Positions 1 to 8,700 of a stretch of 56,516 nucleotides of DNA are shown piece by piece (the stretch's first letter is position 1; every line of letters begins with the position of its first letter). Origin of the DNA: Bacteroides sp. (lineage in GTDB: Bacteria > Bacteroidota > Bacteroidia > Bacteroidales > Muribaculaceae); contig JAAVDA010000033.1 in the NCBI GenBank assembly GCA_014802045.1, positions 1 through 56,516 of the forward strand, written 5' to 3'. The notes below the pieces were generated by a model. The model did not search any database. It was not told where the DNA came from and saw only the letters and a list, made by a program, of their open reading frames with translations. The translations under genes and the position numbers were made by a program.

Positions 1-36
1 TATAAATTTACAAAATCTCCGTGAATTTACCAAGAA

Positions 37-79
37 AATCAGCCACTTAGTTTCATGCTAAATGGCTGATTGTTTTATC
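37..79 (+). terminator. Intrinsic terminator of an upstream gene
   Basis: Positions 37-50 pair with 58-71 in a 14-bp stem (one G-T pair) around a 7-nt loop, and a T-rich tract follows (gttttatctttg). It most likely ends a gene outside the window. The tail also contains a TAnnTTTG-like box (76-83) that might start the next gene, but no good -33 box was seen. Confidence 0.6.
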
Positions 80-145
80 TTTGAACGTGCGCTTCCTTAT
101 ATCGAACTCACGTTAATTATAACAATGAAAATTTAAGAATAAGAT

Positions 146-1270
146 ATGATACGAAGCAGAGTAAAGGAATTGATGTGCGAGAATGAAAGACTCCGCCAAC
201 TGATGGATATCCCTATCTCAGACATCCTACGCTATCGTGATATGGCTGATACGGTTGATCCGGAAGATGCACTTCGCATTCTTGCCGATAGATTTATCGA
301 CAATTGCGGAGTAAGCCTTGGCATGAGGGGATTTTACGACTACTGCGCAGGCTATTGGGAAGAGAAACTTGATTTAGAGAATAATTCGGCACTTCGTGAT
401 AAGTATAACAATGCCGAAACTTTCGCGCAACTTCTTCCCTATCTCTCTGACCAGTATTATGATGGGTTACTTGATGAGTTTGATTCCTGTGCTATGAAAG
501 ATGTAGAACTGCGGGATATACTTGTCTCTCAGTTAAAGCAGGAAGAAGATGAGACAATGAAAATAATTCTTTGTGCCGGTATTTGTCATAGTATGCCCTG
601 GGGAAATAGGGGGCTGAGTTGGCTCAATCGTTATTCTAATGAAGAAATAGAGCAGGGTATAATAAATTTCGAAAACAGAACTTTAATTCAATACCGTCAT
701 AATGATGATTTTCAAAGATATCGTAAATGGAATCACCGCAAGATCAAGAGAAAAGGTTTGGTAGGTAGTAGACAAATTGTCGAAAACTGGCCTGATGAGT
801 TCACTGAGGACGAGGTAGCCCACTTCATGGTTCTTAATGACAGGCTCGTGGAATTACAGCATGAGGTTATGGATCAGGTAAAAATCATTACCGCCAATCT
901 TCGGGAACAGATAGCAAAGGGACTTCATCAGTACGATACTTTTTGTATTGGTGGCTACATCATCATTGAGCCATACGAGGAGGATGACGAAAACGAGCTA
1001 TTGGAAACTCTATGTCAATTTGCACAATATAACGTAATCCATGCAAATGATAATACACCACCGGAACGACTTACTGATGAGATTAATGAAGAAAGGCATT
1101 GGTACGCCAATTGGAGTGGAGCATTCCATCAGCTTGAAAAATCTTATGGTTTGAGACTGTGCCGTTCATTCTGCAATCTATTCGAGGAAGATAAAATTTT
1201 CACAATTTCCGATATAATGAAAATCAAGCCGAAGATGCTTCTTCCCCATGTTAAAATAAATATATCATGA
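146..1270 (+). pseudogene. Unknown protein, 3' end removed by an IS insertion
   Basis: This 374-codon frame belongs to no family I recognise. The product is mostly alpha-helical and acidic, with Trp/Tyr-rich stretches and no signal peptide or membrane segment in what remains. The stop codon TGA (1268-1270) lies exactly at the left edge of the IS element at 1270-2227 and uses the IS's first base. If the IS and one copy of the ATG duplication are removed, the frame continues in phase through 2231-2315. That adds a 29-residue tail starting WIFLSIILVV, clearly hydrophobic, then stops with TAA at 2316-2318. An intrinsic terminator starts one base later. The ancestral protein was therefore probably about 403 aa with a C-terminal membrane anchor. 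The truncated form may still be made, but without its anchor. Confidence 0.7.
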
Positions 1271-2227
1271 TGAAGTCGTCTAAACTAATTTAGAGAAGTT
1301 AAAAGTTGAAGTAAATAACTAAAATACAGCGTACTCTGATAAAGATTCGCTATATTAGGGTTGCAACACTTTAATATACTGAACCATTGCCAAAATACGC
1401 TGTACTCGACAAAGATACAATAAAAAAAGAGATTATGCCCTATCTGAACATTGCCAAAAGAGGATTCATCAGTAAATTCGACCTTTTGTCGATCGTCATG
1501 GCTATACTTTTCAAGCTCAAGACCGGTTGTCAGTGGGAGCATCTGCCGGTATGTCATTTCTTTGAGGGAGAGATACCAAGCTACAAGACCGTATTCTACC
1601 ATTATAGGAAATGGTGCACGCTCGGAGACTGGGAAAAGGTGTTTCCCGGTTGGTAATGAAATACCGTCACCTGTTGATTTGTCGCTGTCGCACATTGACG
1701 GCTCGCATACTCCGGCGGTACGTGGAGGCGAAAGCGTTGAATACCAAGGACGGAAGAAACGCAAGACAACCAATTCTATTTATTTTACAGATAGACAGGG
1801 ACTGCCGTTGGCGATGTCCGAACCCCAGAAAGGTAATCATACTGATCTTTATGAGATAAAGGAGAGCGTAGACAGCATAGCTTTTCAGTTGGATAGATGT
1901 GGGATTTCTCTCGATGGTATATTCAATAACGCCGATGCCGGCTTTGACTCCCGGTCTTTTCTACAGGCGCTTGACAAAAATGGAATCATCGCTAATGTCT
2001 GTCCGAATACTCGAAATGGAGAGCCTTTGAAGAGTACCTCTTTGATGAAGTGATGTATTAGGAACGGTTCGTGATTGAACGCACTAATGCCTGGATGGAC
2101 AGCTTCAGAGCCATTCTGTGCAGATTTGATACAACCGTTTCCAGTTGGAAGGGGTGGAACTATCTGGCGTTCGCTATAGTATTCCTTAAAAAAAATTCAC
2201 AAATCAAAAAAGTTTAGATGACTTCAT
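1270..2227 (+). mobile_element. Decayed IS5-family insertion sequence
   Basis: The 958-bp element is bounded by 17-bp terminal inverted repeats at 1270-1286 and 2211-2227 that match at 16 of 17 positions (left end atgaagtcgtctaaact). A 3-bp ATG flanks each side (1267-1269 and 2228-2230) and is the likely target duplication. It contains one broken DDE transposase. Size, repeats and transposase type fit the IS5 family; the subgroup cannot be told by eye. Confidence 0.85.
1387..2216 (+). pseudogene. IS5-family transposase remnant (two frameshifts, one stop)
   Basis: The transposase can be read only by changing frame. The first part (about 1387-1656) carries the IS5-type N-terminal domain, with WEHLPVCHFF and YKTVFYHYRKW. 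The second (about 1650-2030) carries the first catalytic Asp in HIDGSHTPAVRGG and the second in NNADAGFDS. The third (about 2029-2216) reads YLFDEVMY, stop, ERFVIERTNAWMD, with the catalytic Glu in ERTNAW, and ends with TAG inside the right inverted repeat. Two frameshifts (near 1640-1660 and 2020-2035) and a TAG inside the otherwise conserved YxERFVIERTNAW motif mean no active enzyme can be made. The element could move only if a transposase were supplied in trans. Confidence 0.85.
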
Positions 2228-2319
2228 ATGGATTTTTCTGTCAATAATACTGGTGGTTTTCCTTCTCTACATCTTCCTGAAATTAATACCAAACTCTGAA
2301 CCCTGGCCTCAAAGGTAAA

Positions 2320-2368
2320 GATGGCGTGATGCAGCCTCCGGGCTTCAATCACGCCATCCTATTTTTTT
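2320..2368 (+). terminator. Intrinsic terminator after the interrupted gene
   Basis: GATGGCGTGAT (2320-2330) pairs perfectly with ATCACGCCATC (2348-2358), followed by a T-rich tract. It begins one base after the TAA (2316-2318) that ends the reconstructed frame of the gene at 146, so it is probably that gene's original terminator. It may also act weakly for the convergent gene at 2406-2975. Confidence 0.75.
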
Positions 2369-2405
2369 CGCCGGCGGATGCGCGGCGGTTTAGACCAGAG
2401 CCGGT

Positions 2406-2975
2406 TTACGCCGGCTTCTTATAGCCGCACTTAGGGCACACGCCTTTATCATTGAGCGCGATGCCACAGAGCGGACAACGGTCTATATCGTTGTGTGTGT
2501 CAAACTCCATAGAGGCTTCATTGACTCCGCTCGTAAATGTTATCTTGGCTATATTGAGTTTATCTTTCAGAAGGTCATACACAATCTTTATCATGCCCTC
2601 CACGGTCATAGTCTCTTTCGTCACCACCAAGCGTGCGTCGGGATAGGCTGTGGCAAGTTCGGTTTTGAAGGCGGGGCCTTTCATTGTGTTCTGCGGATGG
2701 CCGTTGAGGATGCCCTGTTTCTCATAGACGCCAATTATGGCCGGAAGTAGAGGGTCGTCTTCTCTAAGCACGAGAGCATGGTCGAAGTTTTGCAACACTG
2801 CCCATGCGGTCTTTCTTATCTCATTGCATGGGAAGACCATGTTTACACCTTCATTTACGGTATCTTCCACTTCGATGGTCATGATTCCTGTGTGGCCGTG
2901 AAGGTACTGTGCCTCACCCTTGAATCCGTAGAAACGGTGGGCATACTGAAGATCAAAAGTAGTAATACTTCTCAT
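2406..2975 (-). CDS. 6-pyruvoyl-tetrahydropterin synthase/QueD-like protein with C-terminal zinc ribbon
   Basis: The 189-aa cytosolic protein has the PTPS/QueD fold signatures: the zinc-binding histidines H13 (YAHRF) and H26, H28 (LHGHTG), and a later GMIKIVYDLLK helix. Residues 167-183 form an added zinc ribbon (CPLC and CPKC pairs), seen in a Bacteroidetes subgroup of this family. QueD makes 6-carboxytetrahydropterin for queuosine, and PTPS makes 6-pyruvoyl-tetrahydropterin. The catalytic Cys expected four residues before HGH is absent: that position is Ala22, with Glu21 beside it. A Glu replaces this Cys in the PTPS-III subgroup, so an altered pterin reaction is possible. No que genes are nearby. 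It is transcribed from a promoter at 3158-3189 through a structured leader. Confidence 0.8.
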   Translation of the reverse strand: MRSITTFDLQYAHRFYGFKGEAQYLHGHTGIMTIEVEDTVNEGVNMVFPCNEIRKTAWAVLQNFDHALVLREDDPLLPAIIGVYEKQGILNGHPQNTMKGPAFKTELATAYPDARLVVTKETMTVEGMIKIVYDLLKDKLNIAKITFTSGVNEASMEFDTHNDIDRCPLCGIALNDKGVCPKCGYKKPA

Positions 2976-2997
2976 ACGTTGATTTTGTTGTTAAGGG

Positions 2998-3144
2998 TTA
3001 TTGTGTGTGTAAGCGAACTCTTTCGTTCACATTTCCAACAATCTTCCGGTTCATTTGGTTCTCCACGTTTCCGCTATGCATGGTGCAAAAAAAATTGAAT
3101 GTCTCCCGACATCCAATCTTTATTAACCTTAAATCTAATACCAT
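2998..3144 (-). other. Candidate 48-codon leader ORF overlapping an attenuator-like hairpin
   Basis: An open frame starts at ATG 3144, about 7 nt after the predicted transcription start, begins MVLDLRLIKIG, and runs 48 codons to TAA at 2998-3000, 22 nt before the PTPS-like gene. It has no signal peptide or known domain. The terminator hairpin (3086-3117) lies inside it, so translation would melt the hairpin, as in attenuation by a leader peptide. The alternative is that this is an untranslated structured RNA and the frame is open by chance. Confidence 0.35.
3086..3117 (-). terminator. Intrinsic terminator/attenuator within the leader of the PTPS-like gene
   Basis: Read on the minus strand, ATTGGATGTC (3117-3108) pairs with GACATTCAAT (3103-3094) around a GGGA tetraloop, one G-U pair included, followed directly by eight T. 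It is about 35 nt after the predicted transcription start and more than 100 nt before the gene start, so transcripts would be cut at about 65 nt unless read-through is regulated. The rest of the gene-free stretch, 3190-3379, is AT-rich and shows nothing I can name. Confidence 0.7.
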
Positions 3145-3157
3145 GAAAAACACGGTG

Positions 3158-3189
3158 CAAATTTACAGCCTCTCTCCACTTCTCACAAA
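3158..3189 (-). promoter_or_regulatory. Bacteroidetes-type promoter for the PTPS-like gene
   Basis: On the minus strand TTTG (3189-3186) is followed after exactly 20 nt by TAAATTTG (3165-3158). This fits the Bacteroidetes -33/-7 pattern and places the transcription start near 3150, giving a leader of about 175 nt. Confidence 0.7.
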
Positions 3190-3379
3190 CAATTCGTAAA
3201 GAAAATGACTCCGTTTTAACTAATTTTTACCCCAAAATCGCATTTTAGTGCGAAATCATAAGCAGCAATGTGATTTTTATGCTGATTCCGTAGCAAAATG
3301 TCATAAGCCTCTCATCAGGCCGCAAATTCTTCGGACGGACTTCGTTAACAAAATTTTATACTTATCACCCTAACTCTCC

Positions 3380-4312
3380 TTACCCTCTACCTATCAGCGA
3401 TATAGCCTTGTCGTAACCCCTCAGTCCATTTGCTTTTCTGATGGCTTTCCAGGCTTTTCTGCCTATTTCGCTTTCAGCATATTCCCACATTGCCTGGAGT
3501 TTCCCCACAATCTGCGCTTCGCCACACATTGTCCGCTCATAATAGCTTCTCATATCGGTGTGCAGTGCCATGACTCTCTGCAGCCGCTCCTCGGCTGTCC
3601 ATTCTCTTCCGCTCTCTATCTCTGCGGCGAGCGACGGACGGCCGCAAAGTCCTCTGCCAATCATCACCCCGTCTATCTGCGGAAACCGTTGCATAATCGC
3701 ACGGAAATCGGCGAGTGTGCGCACATCACCGTTATACACCACCTTGTGGTGGGTTGCCGCAGCCATCCTGCCGAAGAGGTCGAGGTCCGGCTCTCCTCCA
3801 TACTGCTGCCGGGCGGTGCGCGGATGAATAGTCACCCATTGCAAGGGCATTTTTTCCACCTCTTCCATCATATCTTCCCATCTTGAGCTGTCATTCACTC
3901 CGGCGCGCATCTTAGCGCTAAATTCCACATCTCCGATCCATTGCTCCATCTCGCGTCTCACGGCGGCAAGCACCTCTATCCTCTCTGTCATTCCGGCGCC
4001 GCGTCCACGCTTCACTTGCAAAGGAAACGGACACCCTATATTGAGGTCAATCCTCCTTATCCCCTCTTTTACGAGTGCCTCTGTGAGCGTCCCAAACTCC
4101 TCCGGTCCGGAAAAGATAATCTGTGTCACGGTAGCCACCCCGGCATTCAGCTCCGAACACACGTCGCGCATATCTCTGCCTCTTGGCTCCCCCTTCTCCA
4201 TCCTCACAAAGGGGGTCAGATAGCAATCCAGACTTTCCGGATAATGAAATGAGTGGAAGTGACGCCATGCGCAGTCAGTCACTCCCTGAAGAGGAGCCGC
4301 CAATAGTCTCAT
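3380..4312 (-). CDS. dus: tRNA-dihydrouridine synthase (Dus family)
   Basis: This flavoenzyme reduces uridines in the tRNA D-loop to dihydrouridine using FMN and NADPH. The 310-aa protein begins MRLLAAPLQGVTD, the usual Dus N-terminus (FMN-binding APLxGVTD). The catalytic Cys is C94 in DLNIGCPFP, and TIHPRTA and the phosphate-binding VMIGRGLCGRP follow. A longer in-frame extension upstream (to 4567) lies over the end of the MFS gene and is not Dus-like, so the start at 4312 is chosen. It is 46 nt downstream of the MFS gene on the same strand and probably co-transcribed. Which U position it modifies cannot be told. Confidence 0.9.
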   Translation of the reverse strand: MRLLAAPLQGVTDCAWRHFHSFHYPESLDCYLTPFVRMEKGEPRGRDMRDVCSELNAGVATVTQIIFSGPEEFGTLTEALVKEGIRRIDLNIGCPFPLQVKRGRGAGMTERIEVLAAVRREMEQWIGDVEFSAKMRAGVNDSSRWEDMMEEVEKMPLQWVTIHPRTARQQYGGEPDLDLFGRMAAATHHKVVYNGDVRTLADFRAIMQRFPQIDGVMIGRGLCGRPSLAAEIESGREWTAEERLQRVMALHTDMRSYYERTMCGEAQIVGKLQAMWEYAESEIGRKAWKAIRKANGLRGYDKAISLIGRG

Positions 4313-4358
4313 AATTCGTTTCGGTTTTAAGAATATTGAGTTTTCAAGCCTCGCGGCG

Positions 4359-5564
4359 TCAGTTGTCTGCAAGTCTGCGTGCGAGATAAAAACGTCTGGT
4401 GGCCAAAATGAAGAGCGCTGCGCCAAACGCCTGAGCTCCGGCCGCACACCAGAAGGCTGCCTCATAGCCCATATATTGAGCCATAAAGCCACCCAGCAGT
4501 ATTCCGATCCCCATGCCCGCATCCCACGATATGAGTATCGACGAATTGGCAGTGCCCCTCTGGTCATGCCTGGCCACTTTCACAAACATATTGAGCATTG
4601 ACGGATACATCTGTCCGTTACCGAGACCCACGAACAATGCAGCTCCATAGTAGGTCCAGGCGCCTGCCCCCGACGCAAACATCACATATCCCACAGTTGA
4701 AAGCAGCACTCCTCTCACACAGCTCTGTGTCAGCTTTCCGGCTCTGAGTTGCCGCGCACCAATAAGCCGGGAGGCAAACAGGCCTCCGGAAAGAATCATG
4801 AAGAAAATGCCCGTGCCATCAGTTATGCCCAATTTTTCTTGCCCGTAGATAGCCACATAGTTGCTCATCACTCCCCAACAGAGGCCAAACAGACATATGT
4901 TTATAGCCATCAGCCACGCACGGCTCAGGAAAAAATGGTCAAGACTCAGCTTCGGCTTTCCCTTAACCGGCTCCCTTTTCGGCAGCTTGACCGACGACGC
5001 AGAGAAAAACCCTGCCAGTGCAAGCACCAGAGCTATCCAGAAGAGCACCGAGAAGTTTCCGGTGGCGGAATAGATATATATTCCGGCCGAAGGTGCAATA
5101 GCCATAGCCAGATTATTGCTCAGCCCGTAGTAGCCAATCCCCTCGCTTCTTCGCGATGAAGGGAGCACATCAATAGCCACCGTGCTGTTGGCCACTGTGG
5201 CAGCCCCGAAAGGCAGCCCATGGAGGGTGCGCACTATCGCAAACATCAGCAGCGTGCCCGCCCCAACATAGCCAGCGAAGCATATAAAGAATGTAAAGAA
5301 GCAGAGCATCAAAACCTTCTTTCTATTGAATGTGTCGACAATAAAGCCACTGAACGGCCTCACGAGCAGAGTGGCCACCACATAGCCCGAAAGCACCACC
5401 CCGATCATATGCTTGTCGGCTCCAAACTGCGCGTCGAGATAGAGAGGCAGCAGCGGAGTGAGAATATAGAAAGCGAAAAAAAGCAGAAAATTACTCGTCA
5501 TCACCTTCCAGTAATTTCTGTTCCAGAGTTTCTCTTTTGTCTCCGTGTGTATAGGTTTTTCCAT
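4359..5564 (-). CDS. MFS transporter (12-TM exporter-like)
   Basis: A 401-aa inner-membrane protein of the major facilitator superfamily. About twelve hydrophobic segments are visible, with the loop 2-3 signature SGFIVDTFNRKKVL (G-x-x-x-D-x-x-x-R-K/R type) and the motif-C-like region GLPFGAATVANST. It resembles YfcJ/drug-efflux transporters, but the substrate is unknown. The ATG at 5564 is preferred to a TTG at 5588, because the likely -7 box on this strand (5586-5593, TAATTTTG) overlaps the TTG. It precedes the dus gene in an apparent two-gene operon. Confidence 0.85.
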   Translation of the reverse strand: MEKPIHTETKEKLWNRNYWKVMTSNFLLFFAFYILTPLLPLYLDAQFGADKHMIGVVLSGYVVATLLVRPFSGFIVDTFNRKKVLMLCFFTFFICFAGYVGAGTLLMFAIVRTLHGLPFGAATVANSTVAIDVLPSSRRSEGIGYYGLSNNLAMAIAPSAGIYIYSATGNFSVLFWIALVLALAGFFSASSVKLPKREPVKGKPKLSLDHFFLSRAWLMAINICLFGLCWGVMSNYVAIYGQEKLGITDGTGIFFMILSGGLFASRLIGARQLRAGKLTQSCVRGVLLSTVGYVMFASGAGAWTYYGAALFVGLGNGQMYPSMLNMFVKVARHDQRGTANSSILISWDAGMGIGILLGGFMAQYMGYEAAFWCAAGAQAFGAALFILATRRFYLARRLADN

Positions 5565-5585
5565 ACAATATTCTGAATTCGGCTG

Positions 5586-5593
5586 CAAAATTA
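5586..5593 (-). promoter_or_regulatory. -7 box for the MFS/dus operon
   Basis: The minus strand reads TAATTTTG here, about 22 nt before the chosen ATG (5564). A TTTG lies 23 nt further upstream (5620-5617), slightly long spacing. It is divergent from the beta-galactosidase promoter. Confidence 0.45.
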
Positions 5594-5605
5594 GTCATAA
5601 AATGC

Positions 5606-5636
5606 TTTGTGAGCCGCAAAAAAAATTGTAGTTTTG
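5606..5636 (+). promoter_or_regulatory. Promoter of the GH2 beta-galactosidase gene
   Basis: TTTG (5606-5609), 19 nt, then TAGTTTTG (5629-5636) gives a good Bacteroidetes promoter. The start would be near 5643, leaving a 75-nt AT-rich leader before the ATG at 5720. Confidence 0.65.
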
Positions 5637-5719
5637 TAGATTGTTAATATAACTGCGTAAACCATAACGCAGTGCCACAGACGATAATTAATTAAAACAA
5701 ATCACTTATAACCATTATC

Positions 5720-8700
5720 ATGAAGAAAACCTTGATGAGTGCAGCCCTTATCCTTGCCATGCCGGCTTTGCTTGCCGGAGCGCAGGGACTCAAAGGGTTC
5801 TACTATGGCAACGATGCCGCACCGGGAGGACATGAATGGCAGTCGCCCGACTCGCTCGCCTACAATAAAGAGCAACCGCGCGCCACATTCTATCCCTTTG
5901 CTTCTGTTGAAAACGCCCTTAAAGTGCTTCCGGAATACAGCGAATACTGGATGTCGCTTGACGGCAAATGGAAATTCAACTGGGTGAAAGAGCCCTCTCT
6001 CCGCCCGGCCGACTTCTTCAAGCCCGGCTTCGACGCAACCGCCTGGGATGATATAGACGTTCCCTCCAACTGGAACATCTATGGCCTTCAGCCTGACGGC
6101 TCCCAGAAATACGGCACACCTATCTATGTCAACCAGCCGGTCATTTTCTGGCATCAGGTGAAAGTGGACGACTGGCGTGGCGGTGTAATGCGTACTCCCC
6201 CCGAAAACTGGACCACATTCGACGCCCGCAATGAAGTGGGCTCCTACCTGCGCACGTTTACCATACCCAAAGATTGGGACGGCCGCGAAGTCTATATCAA
6301 TTTCGACGGTGTAGACTCTTTCTTCTATCTCTGGATCAACGGCCACTATGTGGGCTTCAGCAAAAACTCCCGCAATGCCGCCCGATTCAATATCACACCC
6401 TATCTCACCAAAGGCACCAACATTGTGGCGGTGGAAGTCTACCGCAACAGCGACGGCTCATTCCTCGAAGCGCAAGACATGTTCCGCCTCCCAGGTATTT
6501 TCCGCTCCGTGTCGCTCTATTCCACCCCCACCGTCCAGATACGCGACCTCGTGGCTATCCCCGACCTGACAAACGACTACACCGACGGCGAACTCACAGT
6601 CACCGCATCAGTGCGCAATCTCTCCCGCAAAGATGCCAAGGGTCTCAGCATCACCTGCACCCTCGTGCCCAACAAGCTCTATAGCGACGACCACATTTCT
6701 CTCCCGGCCAATCCCACAGCTGTCTCGGCCACTGCAAACCTTGCAAAAGGCTCGGAGACCGATCTCAAAGCAGTTGTCAAAGTGTCCGACCCCAACAAAT
6801 GGAGTGCCGAACAGCCTTGGCGCTACACCCTCCTCGTGCAGCTTAAGGATGCCAAAGGCAAGGTGATTGAAACCGTATCAACCTATGTGGGATTCCGCAA
6901 GGTTGAGGTGGAAGACACCCCCGCCGATAAAGACGAATTCGGCATTGCCGGACGCTACTTCTATGTCAACGGTCAGCCCGTGAAACTCAAAGGAGTGAAC
7001 CGCCACGAAACCAACCCATCCGTGGGCCACGCTGTGAGCCGCGACTGGATGGAAAAAGAAGTCATGATGATGAAACGCGCCAACATTAACCATGTGCGCA
7101 ACTCTCACTATCCAGACTCCCCCTACTGGTATTACCTCTGCGACAAATACGGCATATATCTCGAAGACGAAGCCAACCTTGAATCGCACGAATATTACTA
7201 TGGCAAGGCCTCCCTCTCCCATGTGCCCGAATGGGAAGCCGCTCACGTAGCACGCGACATGGAGCTCGTACACTCCACTGTCAATTCACCCTCGGTTGTC
7301 ATATGGTCCCTCGGCAATGAAGCCGGCCCCGGCCAGAACTTTGTCACTGCCTACAATGCCATCAAAGCCTTCGATACCTCACGCCCCGTGCAATATGAAC
7401 GCAACAACGACATCGTAGACATTGGCTCCAACCAATATCCCTCCATCAACTGGACACGTGAGGCCGTGAAGGGCAATATGAACATCAAATATCCCTTCCA
7501 TATCTCCGAATATGCCCACTCAATGGGCAACGCCGTGGGTGGTCTCGCAGACTATTGGCAGGCCATCGAGAGCACCAACTTCTTCATGGGTGGTGCAATC
7601 TGGGACTGGATTGACCAGTCGCTCTACAACCATGACCCCGCCACCGGCGACCGCTATCTCGCATTTGGCGGCGATTTCGGCGACAACCCCTCCGACGGAC
7701 AGTTTGTGATGAACGGCATCATGTTCGGTGATCTCACCCCCAAGCCTCAGTACCATGAGGTGAAGAAAGTCTACCAGAACGTAGGTGTCACCCCCGTTGA
7801 TATGACCAAGGGCCAGATTGAAATCTTCAATAAGAACTATTTCACACCCCTCAGCGACTACACCATCGGCTGGCGCCTATATAAAGATGGTGTGGAAGTG
7901 GAGAGCGGCGACGCCCTCATCGGCCCCCGCATGGCTCTCCAGCCCCGTCAGAAACTCACCTACACCATACCCTACGACTTCTCCAAGCTCGAACCCGGTA
8001 GCGAATACTTCGTCAATGTGGAGTTCCGCCTCGCCAATGATATGCCTTGGGCCGAAGCCGGCTATGTGCAGATGAACGAACAGCTCCCTGTGAAGAGCGC
8101 CACCGGCATCCACTGCATGGGTTGCTCTGCCAAGGGAGGTCCGGTTACTGCCGTCACCGAAGGCAATATCCGCACCATCTCCGGCGACAACTTCACAGCC
8201 AAGTTCGACCTTACAACCGGCACCATCAGCTCGCTCAACTATGGAGGTATGGAGATCTTCGTTCCGGGTCACGGCCCCGTCCTCGATGCTTTCCGTGCTT
8301 ACCTTAACAACGATGCCTGGGTTTATGGCCAGTGGTTTGCCAACGGCCTCTACAATCTTAAGCATACTGTCACTTCAGCGGAAACGTTCGTTGATTCCAA
8401 CGGCAATCAGGCCCTCTCGTTCACAGTGGTGTCACAGGCTCCCAACGGAGGCCGCATGGTTGGTGGCAACGGTAATTCGCGTGGCACCTACTCCATTGAC
8501 GAAAGCAAGTCTGAACCCTTCGGACCCGATGACTTCAAGTTTACCACCAATCAGATCTGGACCATCTTCCCCGACGGCTCCGTTGAGCTCAACGCCGTAA
8601 TCTCCTCAAACAATGCCAACGTAATTCTGCCCCGTCTCGGCTACGTGATGGAACTCCCCGACAAGCTCGGCGAATTCACTTACTACGGCCGCGGCCCTGA

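Noticed and set aside
1285..1773. A 162-codon minus-strand frame across the IS element
   Set aside because: It is antisense to the transposase remnant and shows no coding features.
2976..3160. A preQ1-I riboswitch upstream of the PTPS-like gene
   Set aside because: The size would fit, but the conserved core of that aptamer was not found; kept only as an unclassified leader.
4047..4567. N-terminal extension of the Dus frame up to 4567
   Set aside because: It overlaps the MFS gene, has no Dus similarity, and the standard N-terminus starts at 4312.
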